Of a stretch of 64,000 nt of DNA, positions 52,797-61,827 are shown piece by piece. Every line of letters begins with the position of its first letter. The first letter of the stretch is position 1. The notes beneath the pieces were generated by a model, which searched no databases, was not told the origin of the DNA, and worked only from the letters and a program-made list of their open reading frames with translations. The stretch lies in the NCBI RefSeq assembly GCF_003967575.1, contig NZ_BIFT01000002.1:2666001-2730000 (forward strand), read 5' to 3'. The stretch comes from Dictyobacter alpinus (lineage in GTDB: Bacteria; Chloroflexota; Ktedonobacteria; Ktedonobacterales; Ktedonobacteraceae). The position numbers and the translations under genes were made by a program.

Positions 52797-52868
52797 CATG
52801 CCACTATGTTTAGCGATCCTGATGGCAACGTCACTAATTTTTACAAACCGCTCAAGGCTGCGCTCTAA
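52797..52868 (+). pseudogene. C-terminal remnant of a VOC/glyoxalase-fold gene
   Basis: The 23 codons before a TAA at 52866-52868 read HATMFSDPDGNVTNFYKPL and KAAL. FSDPDGN followed by a hydrophobic strand is the characteristic end of vicinal-oxygen-chelate proteins, where the Asp/Gly turn precedes the last strand. No upstream part of such a gene is left; the sequence runs straight into the TetR operator region. Confidence 0.6.
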
Positions 52869-52925
52869 GCAGATAAAGCTGAGCCTGCTACCAGGAGTGG
52901 TGATAGCTAGTAAAGGAAACATTAC

Positions 52926-53729
52926 ATGAGAGAAAACATTACCAGCGGCGCGGAGATGCGACCAACTCAACTATTACAGGGGCAGGTGGCACTGATTACG
53001 GGCGCGAGCCGAGGGATTGGCGCGGCCACCGCTCGTCTGTTTGCCCGGCATGGTGCCGCTGTCGCTGTCAATTATCATGCCAATGCTGAGCGTGCCCGGG
53101 AAGTGGTCGCCTCGATTGAAGCTGAAGGCGGGCGCGCGCTCGCGGTGCAGGCGAGCGTCGATAATCCGGCGCAGCTCCTGGAAATGGTCAAGGTTGTTGA
53201 GCAACAATTGGGATCAATCGATACGCTCGTAATGAACGCTACAGCTGTTCCCGATAACTCGGCGCTCTTTGGTTCTTTCCTGGAATCGAATTGGGATGTG
53301 TATCAGGACGTAGTATTAGGTGAACTGGTGGGTATTTACCATCCCGCGCGCGTGCTGGCTCCTTTAATGATTGAGCGAAAACGCGGGAATCTCATTGCGG
53401 TCAGTAGCCTGATTGCTCGGAGAACACCACCTGGAAGCGGAGCACATGCCGCGGGCAAAGCATCAGTCGAAGCGCTGATGAAAGTGCTGGCCGGCGAACT
53501 TGGTCCACACGGTATCCGCGCCAATGTGGTGGCACCGGGTCTCACTGAGACGGAAGCATCAACAGAAGTTACGCCCGAGCGCTTGCAGCAGGTTGGCGCA
53601 ACCCTACCTCTGCGTCGGATTGGACAGCCAGAGGATATCGCAGGAGCTATTCTGCTGCTAGCGACCGACCAGGCCAGCTATCTGACCGGCAACTATCTCG
53701 CGGTTGGCGGTGGCAGCTACTTGCCTTAA
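52926..53729 (+). CDS. SDR-family protein lacking the catalytic Tyr
   Basis: 267 residues; AAAGGAAA precedes the ATG. It aligns with 3-oxoacyl-ACP-reductase-like SDRs: TGASRGIGAATARLF, a late PGLTETEAS and the end YLTGNYLAVGGGSYLP. But the active-site Tyr of YxxxK is His (H174 in HAAGK178), and NNAG is MNAT. The Ser (161) and Lys remain. Activity may be lost or altered. The divergent TetR gene and operator suggest it is still regulated and in use. Confidence 0.88.
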   Translation: MRENITSGAEMRPTQLLQGQVALITGASRGIGAATARLFARHGAAVAVNYHANAERAREVVASIEAEGGRALAVQASVDNPAQLLEMVKVVEQQLGSIDTLVMNATAVPDNSALFGSFLESNWDVYQDVVLGELVGIYHPARVLAPLMIERKRGNLIAVSSLIARRTPPGSGAHAAGKASVEALMKVLAGELGPHGIRANVVAPGLTETEASTEVTPERLQQVGATLPLRRIGQPEDIAGAILLLATDQASYLTGNYLAVGGGSYLP

Positions 53730-53834
53730 TGGCATTTCAGAGAGAATGTCTTACTCCCATCCCAATGGCAGTGGTGTGTTTTCAGCCAGCCTGGGGAGCG
53801 CAGGCGCCCCCATTCATGTTTTATTGGTTGGTGC

Positions 53835-53860
53835 AGCAATGGCGCATTTGCGCCATTGCT
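53835..53860. terminator. Hairpin between convergent genes
   Basis: AGCAATGGCGC (53835-53845) and GCGCCATTGCT (53850-53860) form a perfect 11-bp stem with a 4-base loop, midway between the SDR and hydrolase stops. Confidence 0.65.
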
Positions 53861-53909
53861 AACGATGAAAGAGAATTAACCCCTTTAACGATGAGCCACG
53901 CAGCTAAAA

Positions 53910-55211
53910 TTATGCTCTCATGCTCCCCAATTGCAGGAAGGCCTGCATTCTGGCCTGAATCTCATGGTCATGGACGCTAAACCACATCAGATGGCTCTCT
54001 GCTTCGGAGACAAAAAGCTGAGCCTGAGGAATGTGGTCCTGCACATAGATAGCATGTGAAGAATCGACCAGGCCATCATATTTACTGGTAATAACCAGGA
54101 CAGGAGCCGTCACACGGCCAAGATCTCCACAGTGATGCTGGATGTCATGGAGAAATCCTGATCCCGAACGTGAAGCTTGCAAAAAGGCAAGGGCCCCTTT
54201 TCGTTGATCAGGACTCATTGCAGAGAGCACTTGATCGATTGGTAGACAGGTAAGGCCCCACATCAGACATTTGAGTGCACTCTGAGGGGCAATGCGTGCC
54301 AGGCTCCGAAAGGCTGCCCAGACCATTCCTTCCAGCACAGGATTGAAGAACAGATAGGTCAAAAAACGTATTATTCCACGGGCATATCGGCCATCTGTGG
54401 CGGCGTTCTGCAATATCACCTTGCTGACGCGTTGAGGATGGCGACCAGCCAGTTGCAAGGCGGTTGGTCCACCTGCTGAAATTCCTACCACAAGCACCTG
54501 ATCCAGTTGGAGGAGATTAAGCAAACTCACCAGAGCGTCAGCAAATGCTTCGGCACGCTTTCCAGTAGATGAAGGGGTCCTACCGTAACCGGGTCTCGAT
54601 GGGATAATCAATTGATAGCCCTGTGCCAGAAAGAAAGTCTCATGACCCAGTGGTGAATGGCAGTTCGTGTGTCCACCGTTCAACACCAGTACTACAGGAC
54701 CCTGCCCCACGCTTCGATACTCAATTAGTCCCAGCTCTGTTCGTACAAGATGACTCACCTGCTCTACATTTCTTCTCATTGCCCAGACCCCCTGTTGTCG
54801 ATAGGACTGGATCATCCAGCAGGCAAATCCCAGCTCAGTGAATCCAACACCCACGCGAAACAGGCTATACCAGATAGGATAGGGATTGGGAAAAACGCCT
54901 AGGAGCTGCAAGCCTTCAATTGGAATCTGAATGACTGAGGCGCTCCAGGCCAGGAGCAGCCCCCAGAAGAGCCAGCGCCAACGGTGGAGTATTCCATATA
55001 TCAGCATGCTGAGAAAGGCGAGCAAGGCAGCCAAAAACAGAAGTACAGGCCAGGGGTAACGCTCAGTCGGCACCCATCCGGGCCAGAGAGTTGTGGTATA
55101 GATCGATGGCTCGATGGCAAAAATGATCAATAAGCTCACCATGAGCAGGCCCACATACATGACGAGTGCTTTCTCCAACAGCCTGATTGGAGTAGGATGT
55201 GTGATAGTCAT
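53910..55211 (-). CDS. Membrane-anchored alpha/beta hydrolase
   Basis: 433 residues from the ATG at 55211 (AAGGAAAG upstream). The first 155 residues hold four membrane helices; the rest is an alpha/beta hydrolase with oxyanion loop LNGGHTN, PSRPGYGRTP, nucleophile elbow VGISAGGPT, acid Asp in TSKYDGLVD and His in SEAESHLMW. The catalytic domain probably sits on the cytosolic face, though topology is not certain. It follows a TetR gene by 56 bases, forming a regulator-hydrolase operon. Possible role: detoxifying a membrane-soluble ester. Confidence 0.87.
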   Translation of the reverse strand: MTITHPTPIRLLEKALVMYVGLLMVSLLIIFAIEPSIYTTTLWPGWVPTERYPWPVLLFLAALLAFLSMLIYGILHRWRWLFWGLLLAWSASVIQIPIEGLQLLGVFPNPYPIWYSLFRVGVGFTELGFACWMIQSYRQQGVWAMRRNVEQVSHLVRTELGLIEYRSVGQGPVVLVLNGGHTNCHSPLGHETFFLAQGYQLIIPSRPGYGRTPSSTGKRAEAFADALVSLLNLLQLDQVLVVGISAGGPTALQLAGRHPQRVSKVILQNAATDGRYARGIIRFLTYLFFNPVLEGMVWAAFRSLARIAPQSALKCLMWGLTCLPIDQVLSAMSPDQRKGALAFLQASRSGSGFLHDIQHHCGDLGRVTAPVLVITSKYDGLVDSSHAIYVQDHIPQAQLFVSEAESHLMWFSVHDHEIQARMQAFLQLGSMRA

Positions 55212-55267
55212 AGCTTCTTTCCTTGCCAACAACGGCCACGCTTCAAGCAGCGCGTTTTCCTGAATAG

Positions 55268-55867
55268 CTACGAAATCTTGTCAAAAAAGAGCGTTGTCAA
55301 CACATCTGGCAACTCTTCCCACTGCTCCGTGAGTACCTCGTCCCCCATGAGTTGCAGTAAGAGTAGGCCGAGCAGAGTGCCAGCAATGGCTCGCACGGTC
55401 AGTGGAATATTAATCTGGATCTGCTCGTTCTGCCCCTGGAAAAATTGTTCGCCAACCGCAATGGTTGGCGCAAGTACCTGCTCATAATACTGCTTGCGTA
55501 ATTCAGCATTAACTAAGAGTTCCGGAAGGACCGCTCGAAACACTTCAGCATTAGGCCAGAGTAAGGCCATGCGTTGCCGGAGGTACGCTCGAAAAAAAGC
55601 TTTGAGATCCTGCTCATCTCCCAGGACAAACTGTTGTTTTCGTTCGGTTGTTTCGTTCAGTCGATCCAGGACCGCCAGCAAGACCTCATCTTTACTCGCA
55701 AAGTATGTATAGATTGTGCCATCGGCGATACCAGCCACGCGGGCGATCTCTTTAATTGTGGCGCGATGAAAGCCTTTTTCGGCAAATACCTGGGTGGCCG
55801 CATCCAGGATCTGCTTACGCCGGGCAGCCACCATCAGTTCTTGAATGAGATCAGGTGTCTTGTCCAT
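55268..55867 (-). CDS. TetR-family regulator
   Basis: 199 residues; AGGGGA precedes the ATG. HTH: AEKGFHRATIKEIARVAGIADGTIYTYFASKDEVLLAVLDRL, typical of the FadR/TetR_N group. The ligand domain is hydrophobic near its end (AIAGTLLGLLLLQLMG), fitting a fatty or aromatic ligand. First gene of an operon with the membrane hydrolase. A palindrome lies about 70 bases upstream. Confidence 0.9.
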   Translation of the reverse strand: MDKTPDLIQELMVAARRKQILDAATQVFAEKGFHRATIKEIARVAGIADGTIYTYFASKDEVLLAVLDRLNETTERKQQFVLGDEQDLKAFFRAYLRQRMALLWPNAEVFRAVLPELLVNAELRKQYYEQVLAPTIAVGEQFFQGQNEQIQINIPLTVRAIAGTLLGLLLLQLMGDEVLTEQWEELPDVLTTLFFDKIS

Positions 55868-55934
55868 TGCTGCATGTCCCCTATTCTTTTCATCGCATTT
55901 TGCGTTATGGTGATCGAATAATTAATCATCCGAT

Positions 55935-55948
55935 TGAATGTTCATTCA
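55935..55948 (-). promoter_or_regulatory. TetR-type operator
   Basis: TGAATG-tt-CATTCA, perfect 6-base arms, in the promoter region before the TetR gene at 55867. GAATG/CATTC half-sites of this kind are common for the TetR family. Confidence 0.55.
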
Positions 55949-56026
55949 TTACAATGATAGCCAATTCAAGCAGCTGTGTCAAGTCTGGAAATACGCTTCC
56001 TCAGATGTTTATGCATAACGGTGTCA

Positions 56027-56056
56027 TTAACTGAACGACTAAAAAAAGCGTATACT
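56027..56056 (+). promoter_or_regulatory. Candidate promoter of the HAD gene
   Basis: TTAACT (56027-56032), an 18-base spacer and TATACT (56051-56056). The 11-mer AGCGTATACTA recurs just after the gene (from 56928), possibly as a second -10 for the S1-domain gene. Confidence 0.45.
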
Positions 56057-56119
56057 AAAGTAGAGATAGTGAAATCCACTTTCTCTGATCCGACTTATTC
56101 GTCAGGAGTTTCTTCTACT

Positions 56120-56923
56120 ATGTATCGTCTCCTCGCTATTGACCTGGATGGAACCTTGTTAACTCCGCAACATAAAGTGAGTCCATATACGCTGGAAGTC
56201 TTGCAGCGGGCCGTGGCCGATGGGATGCGGCTGGTGATCGCCACGGGCCGGGTGCCCTTTAGTTTCCATAAGGTGATCAGTGGACTTCCACTCAATGCGC
56301 CCCAGATTACCAGCAATGGAGCAGTGGTAATCGATATGAACACGAATACAATTTTGTATCAACAATTGGTTCCACCTGACTATATCTTACCTGTGATTGA
56401 ATATGCACGGCGTCTAGATCTCGTATTTTGTTACTATACTAATGATTATTTATATACCGAGCATGAACTCTATAATCGGCATAACTGGTATCTTTCTGGC
56501 ATTCCTGTACGTGATGTAGAGAAGATTGAGGATGTGTATCCACAACCATGTATCAAGATTGGGGCCTTTGGAGATGCGGCTACACTGATCGCCAAGCGCC
56601 GGGAACTGGAGCGGGCCTTTGTGGGCAAACTCTATGTGACGCAGACCGCAGGCCAGTGGCTGGAATTCCTGCATCCAGCAGTCTCTAAGGCCAATGCTCT
56701 CAGGACGATTACACAGATGCTGGATATTCGGCCCGAGGAGGTGATTGCATTTGGGGATAACCATAACGATATTGACATGTTGCGTTTCGCTGGTCTGGGT
56801 ATCGCTATGGGAAATGCGCACCAGGAAGTCAAAGCTGTTGCCGATTATGTAACATTGAGGAATATCGACGATGGGGTAGCTGTTGCCCTGGAAAAATTTT
56901 TATTTGCCATAGAAAAGCGCTAA
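56120..56923 (+). CDS. Cof-type HAD-IIB phosphatase
   Basis: 267 residues from the ATG at 56120 with AGGAG upstream; the frame is open for 48 more codons but has no start signal. All four HAD motifs are present: DLDGTLL (motif I), the Thr in ATGR (II), Lys in VSKANALR (III) and GDNHNDIDML (IV). The cap between is the IIB type. Such proteins dephosphorylate sugar phosphates, pyridoxal phosphate or FMN; the specific substrate is unknown. Confidence 0.92.
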   Translation: MYRLLAIDLDGTLLTPQHKVSPYTLEVLQRAVADGMRLVIATGRVPFSFHKVISGLPLNAPQITSNGAVVIDMNTNTILYQQLVPPDYILPVIEYARRLDLVFCYYTNDYLYTEHELYNRHNWYLSGIPVRDVEKIEDVYPQPCIKIGAFGDAATLIAKRRELERAFVGKLYVTQTAGQWLEFLHPAVSKANALRTITQMLDIRPEEVIAFGDNHNDIDMLRFAGLGIAMGNAHQEVKAVADYVTLRNIDDGVAVALEKFLFAIEKR

Positions 56924-56973
56924 AGCGTATACTAACTGATACTATTCGATCATATATTTAAGGGAGGAGCACG

Positions 56974-57819
56974 ATGTCAGAAGAGCAACAGTTTCAAGAT
57001 GATGTCTGGTCATGGCTTGATGAACAGTATAAATATGATCGAATGCTAACCGGCAATATTGTTGAATTGATGGGCGATCATTTGATTGTGGATATTCGCG
57101 GCATTCAAGGCACAGTTGAGCATGTCACATTGGGGGTCAACTGGCGCATGGTAGATCTAACGATTGAAGAGCAACAATTGTCTGAAGAAGAGTTGATCTA
57201 TCAGCGCCTGGAGGCCCTCAAAGGTCAGGAGATCCAGGTCAGAATCTTAGAAGTTAATCGTCCCTTGCATATCTTGTCCCTGGAGCTATCGACCAAGGGT
57301 GATTTGGATGCTGAGCGGCAGCGCCTGGAGGCTCAGTTGCTGGCCACATTACGACCAGGAGATGTCTGTAAGGGGCGGGTAAAGAGCATCTATAGTCATC
57401 AGGTCAAAGTAGATATAGGTGGTATCGAAGGTACAATTCCACCCAGCCATATCTCGCTCCAGAAAAGCTTCATTGATCCCTGGAGAGTAGTGCAGCCAGG
57501 ACAAGAGGTTGACGTCATGATTCTGGACAAGAAGCCCGAGCAGCTTGTCCTGTCGCTGACCTATGCGCAGCGCCGTGATGAGGTGCTAGGCAAACTAAAA
57601 CTAGATCTTACTTATGCCGGTACTATCGCTACGCTGGACAATGAAGGGGTCTATGTTGATCTGGATGGTGTGTTAGCCATGATCCCTGCGGCGCAAGCCG
57701 TCTCTGGCTACATCACACATCCAGCCGATCTCTATCATAAGGGTCAGCACGTCGTTGTCAGAATCCAGAAGATCGCCAGCGACAAACGCGTGACCGCCAC
57801 GTTGGTCCAAGCCGATTAA
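56974..57819 (+). CDS. Protein with three S1 RNA-binding repeats
   Basis: 281 residues; GGGAGGAG precedes the ATG. Three S1-like OB folds: about 24-107 (GNIVELMGDHLIVDIRGIQGTVE), 128-192 (GDVCKGRVKSIYSHQVKVDIGGIEGTIPPSHIS) and 205-279 (GTIATLDNEGVYVDLDGVLAMIPAAQ). The second is the best match, the others divergent. It is shorter than ribosomal protein S1, so a role in RNA binding or translation is inferred, not shown. Its stop overlaps the convergent ABC gene by 4 bases. Confidence 0.8.
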   Translation: MSEEQQFQDDVWSWLDEQYKYDRMLTGNIVELMGDHLIVDIRGIQGTVEHVTLGVNWRMVDLTIEEQQLSEEELIYQRLEALKGQEIQVRILEVNRPLHILSLELSTKGDLDAERQRLEAQLLATLRPGDVCKGRVKSIYSHQVKVDIGGIEGTIPPSHISLQKSFIDPWRVVQPGQEVDVMILDKKPEQLVLSLTYAQRRDEVLGKLKLDLTYAGTIATLDNEGVYVDLDGVLAMIPAAQAVSGYITHPADLYHKGQHVVVRIQKIASDKRVTATLVQAD

Positions 57820-59591
57820 ACACGATCATTCGTTTTGGGTTCATTGGACCATAAGCGTTGCATTTCCGGGTTTGTGGCGAGCAGTTCTTGTAGCGTACCC
57901 TGGGCTTCTAGCTTGCCGTCTTTCAGGACGATGATATTATCTGCACGACGTAGTACGGCCTGGCGGTGGGTGACAACCAGGTAGGTATGGTCGCGTTGGG
58001 CGAAGAGACGTTCCCACATCTGGCCCTCGGTGGTGACATCAAGGGCGCTGGAGAGATCGTCCAGGACTAGCAATTCTGCGGGCCGGGCCAGCATACGGGC
58101 CGCCACGGTACGCTGGGCCTGTCCACCCGAAAGCTTCATACCCCGTGTACCGATCTCGGTCTGGATACCGTCTGGAAAGCCTGCCACATCTTGATCCAAT
58201 ACAGCTTTATGCAGGGCTGCCTGGATATCTACCGTCCCTTCAGCCTGTCCCAGCAGGATATTGGCCTGCAGGGTATCACTGAAGAGATGGGGAACCTGAG
58301 GCGTGTATGCCGAGCGTGGCGGTACAAAGAAGTCTGCCGCGTCACCGACCGACTGGCCATTCCAGTATATCTCGCCCCCATCCCTGGTTACCTGGCCTAA
58401 CAAGGTACGTACCAGCGTCGTCTTCCCTGAGCCAACCCTGCCCACGATCGCCGTCAGGGTACCGCGCGCCAGGCGTAGGTCGATCCCGTCGATACCCTTT
58501 CCGCTGGTTGGATAATGATACTTGAGCTGCCTGGCCGTGATCAGCTCTAACTTCTCCTCACATTCCGTGCTCCAATCTACCTCCGGCACCGCTAGCGCCT
58601 GCTTCTTATTAGAGACAGGATGATGCTCGACCAGCTTCTCACCATGATCCCTGGCCTGCATCAAGGACATTAAGCGTGTTAACGAGACGCGTACCTGGGC
58701 AAAGTTTCCCAGCGTACTGCCTATCCCGGTCAGGGTACCAGTGATATATTCCATGTAGAAAATGAAAAGCGCGATATCACCGATACTGAGATTGGACGAA
58801 TGTGAGCGCAGGGCCGCCATAAACAGCACCAGGCCGGTGCCGAGTCCAACTGTATTGCCCAGGATGGCATTGACGCTCTCATTTTGTAATCGTTCGCGTA
58901 GAAGTTGAAGCAAGCGCTGCTGACTGAGCTGGCGGAAACGCGTAATCACCGCCGACTCGGCTCCGGCTACCTGGATCGCCTGGGTGGCTCCCAGCAGCTC
59001 GCCCGCCAGTCCAGTTACCTTCCCGGTCGCTTCACGGCTGGCCTGACGATAGTGCTCAATCTGCTTCATCCAGAGCCGCGCCAGTATGATGATCAGTCCT
59101 AAGGGAAGCAGGACTGCCAGCGTGACGACGGCATCGATCCGTAACAGGATGATCAGGGCGACGATGGTAAAAAAGAGGTCGCCAAGTTGATTGAAGGCGG
59201 GCGCATACGCGACCGTCTCTGTATCATCGCGCAACGTATTCAGCGCCTCACCCTGAGATACATTCAGGGCTCGCGCCCCCGGCTGGCGGAACAGATTGGC
59301 CAGCACATTGCGGCTGAGCAGGCCGCGCACCGGATAATGATATTTGAGCGTATTATCAAAGCCGATGAACTGCATCCCCATCTGGATCATGGTGAGCGCA
59401 AATGTTCCTACCAGTAACCATGCAAGCTGACTACTAAAGTGTGGTTGCCGCATCAGTAGATCAAAAAGTTGCTGCAACAACAGGCCAAATACCAGTGTGG
59501 ATGCATGGGAGATAAAACCCAGGATGACTCCTCTGGCCTGATAAAAGAAGCGATAACGGTTCAAACTAACAAGCATACTGTACATCTTCAT
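57816..59591 (-). CDS. ABC exporter half-transporter, subunit with degenerate Walker B
   Basis: 591 residues: six membrane helices (to about 310), then an ATPase domain with Walker A GRVGSGKTT, signature KLSGGQAQRT, Walker B LLVLDDLSSALD and H-loop VTHRQA. The Glu after Walker B, the general base, is Asp. Its ATG overlaps the stop of the partner gene in an ATGA, so they are translated together. Type IV (MDR/lipid A-like) heterodimeric exporters have exactly this change in one subunit. Substrate unknown. Confidence 0.92.
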   Translation of the reverse strand: MKMYSMLVSLNRYRFFYQARGVILGFISHASTLVFGLLLQQLFDLLMRQPHFSSQLAWLLVGTFALTMIQMGMQFIGFDNTLKYHYPVRGLLSRNVLANLFRQPGARALNVSQGEALNTLRDDTETVAYAPAFNQLGDLFFTIVALIILLRIDAVVTLAVLLPLGLIIILARLWMKQIEHYRQASREATGKVTGLAGELLGATQAIQVAGAESAVITRFRQLSQQRLLQLLRERLQNESVNAILGNTVGLGTGLVLFMAALRSHSSNLSIGDIALFIFYMEYITGTLTGIGSTLGNFAQVRVSLTRLMSLMQARDHGEKLVEHHPVSNKKQALAVPEVDWSTECEEKLELITARQLKYHYPTSGKGIDGIDLRLARGTLTAIVGRVGSGKTTLVRTLLGQVTRDGGEIYWNGQSVGDAADFFVPPRSAYTPQVPHLFSDTLQANILLGQAEGTVDIQAALHKAVLDQDVAGFPDGIQTEIGTRGMKLSGGQAQRTVAARMLARPAELLVLDDLSSALDVTTEGQMWERLFAQRDHTYLVVTHRQAVLRRADNIIVLKDGKLEAQGTLQELLATNPEMQRLWSNEPKTNDRV

Positions 59592-61336
59592 ACAAAAACT
59601 TCTCCTTGCTCATGTTGTAGCAGCCGGGCGAAATGGGAGTTTGGATCAGCGGCCAGCGTGGCGCGTGGACCAGCCTCTAGAATACGTCCATCCTCAACAA
59701 CCAGAATCTCATCGGCGCGCTGGATAGTGGCCAGACGATGCGCAATCACGATTCCGCTACGCCCTGCGAAAAGTTGATCCACCGCCTTCTCAATTACCTG
59801 TTCCGTCAAAGGATCCAGGCGTGACGAAGCCTCATCCAGCAGCACCAGATCGGGTTGAGTCAGAAAGACGCGTGCAAATGCCAGCAACTGGGACTCACCA
59901 GCTGACAGGCCATTTCCAGTTGGACCCAACCGGGTATCTAATCCCTCTGGGAGCACCTGATACCAATCCCACAGGCCGATCTCGGCTAGCACCGCCAGGA
60001 CCTGCTCATCGCTAATCGTGCGCTCAAAGAATGTCAGGTTATCACGCACCGAAGCATCAAAGAGCTGGACATCTTGCGTAATCAAGCTTAGCCGCTGGCG
60101 TAGATCCTTGAGTCGCATCTCCGTGAGTGGAACACCATTCAAACAGATTCGACCGGACTGAGGATCATACATCCGAAAGAGCAGGCGTGAGATCGTCGTT
60201 TTACCGCTGCCCGTCCGACCGACAATCCCCAGCACATGTCCAGCCGGCACCTGGAACGAAACATCCTGTAACACCGGATTGTCTTGCTTATAGCCAAAGG
60301 AAACCTGTTCAAATGAGACTGCCAGCGCGCCTGGAGCGAGATGAGCGCCAGGCCCATCCTGGATCGCGGAACTGGTCTTAAACAGGCCATCGATACGGCG
60401 AATACAAGACTCCGATTGATTGAGGTCCTGGAGTTGCCATTGGATCTTATCGAGCGGCTGCATCAGCAGATTGCTATAGAGAAAGATCAGATAGACCGTG
60501 CCGGGCGAGGCGATGTGGATACTCCATAAGTAGGCTCCCAGAGCCAGTCCCAGCACCCGGCCGAGCGTGAAAAGCGCCTGTGAGATAATCCAGGGCGCGC
60601 CACCCGACCAACCGGCATAACAGGTTGTGTTGTACCAGCGTGAAAAACGCTGATAGAAGTTTTGCCAGACATAGTTGAGGCCACCATTGCCGCGTATATC
60701 TTCCGCGGCCTGTAGCGACTCGCCCATAAAGCCAAAGAACTCGGAACTGGCCTGCCGGGCCATCACCCAGCGATCCACCGAAGGCCGGCGCATCCAGGTC
60801 AGGGCACCCGCTACCAGCAGACAATAGAGTCCCATACTCACGCTCAAGATCCAATCGATCGAGCCGAGCACCACCAGTATGCCGATCAGTAGCAAGAGAT
60901 GGAAGAGCATATGCACCACAAACTTCGAGAAAAAATTTGTCAGATCATTAACATCGCCATCAATGCGCTCCAGCAGCTCGCCCTGGGTATGACTCTTATG
61001 GAAGCCCTGGTCCAGTGTCAGCACATGTGCCAGCAGATCGCTGCGCAGAGCATTGGTCGCCGTCCAGGCCACCTTCTCACAGAGATACTCCGAAGCCACA
61101 AAGACCGCTTGATTGAGGAGCGATATCACCAGAAAGAGCAGGGCCACCAGGATCAATGTCTGAGAGAGCCCCTGCTTCACCGTCACATCGATAAAGTCGC
61201 CCAGAATTCTTGGATTCTCCAACTGTAATCCAATACTGACCAATAGCAGCAGTGCCATCAAAAGGGCCATCAACCATTGTGGGCGCAGATAGCGGGCCAA
61301 TAATGCAAAGTAGCGTTGAAACGGTCGCAAACTCAC
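59588..61336 (-). CDS. ABC exporter half-transporter, catalytic Walker B subunit
   Basis: 582 residues: six membrane helices (to about 315), Walker A GRTGSGKTT, signature GLSAGESQLL, Walker B LVLLDEASSRLD with the catalytic Glu, and H-loop IAHRLAT. The signature deviates from LSGGQ. In the heterodimer this deviant signature faces the subunit whose Walker B is also altered, giving one dead and one working ATP site. First gene of a two-gene operon. Confidence 0.92.
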   Translation of the reverse strand: MSLRPFQRYFALLARYLRPQWLMALLMALLLLVSIGLQLENPRILGDFIDVTVKQGLSQTLILVALLFLVISLLNQAVFVASEYLCEKVAWTATNALRSDLLAHVLTLDQGFHKSHTQGELLERIDGDVNDLTNFFSKFVVHMLFHLLLLIGILVVLGSIDWILSVSMGLYCLLVAGALTWMRRPSVDRWVMARQASSEFFGFMGESLQAAEDIRGNGGLNYVWQNFYQRFSRWYNTTCYAGWSGGAPWIISQALFTLGRVLGLALGAYLWSIHIASPGTVYLIFLYSNLLMQPLDKIQWQLQDLNQSESCIRRIDGLFKTSSAIQDGPGAHLAPGALAVSFEQVSFGYKQDNPVLQDVSFQVPAGHVLGIVGRTGSGKTTISRLLFRMYDPQSGRICLNGVPLTEMRLKDLRQRLSLITQDVQLFDASVRDNLTFFERTISDEQVLAVLAEIGLWDWYQVLPEGLDTRLGPTGNGLSAGESQLLAFARVFLTQPDLVLLDEASSRLDPLTEQVIEKAVDQLFAGRSGIVIAHRLATIQRADEILVVEDGRILEAGPRATLAADPNSHFARLLQHEQGEVFV

Positions 61337-61827
61337 GAATACATCCTCTCGTGTCTAAAGTTTGAATGAAGAGCAAAGGAAAGGGATGTACCAGAAATGC
61401 TTTCCAGCAGAGAGGGGATGCAGGAAGAAAAGCAAATGGGAAGCAGAAGTGGGCAAGCGTATCGTAATATGATCTATTTGCCGCTATACATGTGCCTGGA
61501 CGAATGCTGTCAATGCAGTGAGGTTTGCCCACCAGGAGAAAAGAGGTTTGAGCGTTTGAGTTTTAGCCTCTTTTTTTAGATTGACTCAGAGATGACACGC
61601 AATGCCTGCATCATGCCTTCTGTACCTACACCAGACAGGATTTTTCCGTGCATAAAGAATCCTGATGTCGCCAAACATCAAAGAAATCAAGCAAGAATAC
61701 CATCCTGGCGTACTTTCTCCTGGAAAGGAAAACGGTACAGAACTAGCGGCAGTCGGGCATACGTGTCTACTCCTTCAAAAGCTTTATTGATATCCTTTTA
61801 TTAGGATAAACAACGTCTCATAATTTG
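61337..61827. other. 491-base gap with a terminator-like hairpin
   Basis: I see no credible gene. AAAAGAGG (61539-61546) pairs with CCTCTTTT (61567-61574) and a T-run follows, a terminator on the plus strand without an obvious plus-strand gene ahead of it. Short frames here have neither ribosome sites nor recognisable families. Confidence 0.4.
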
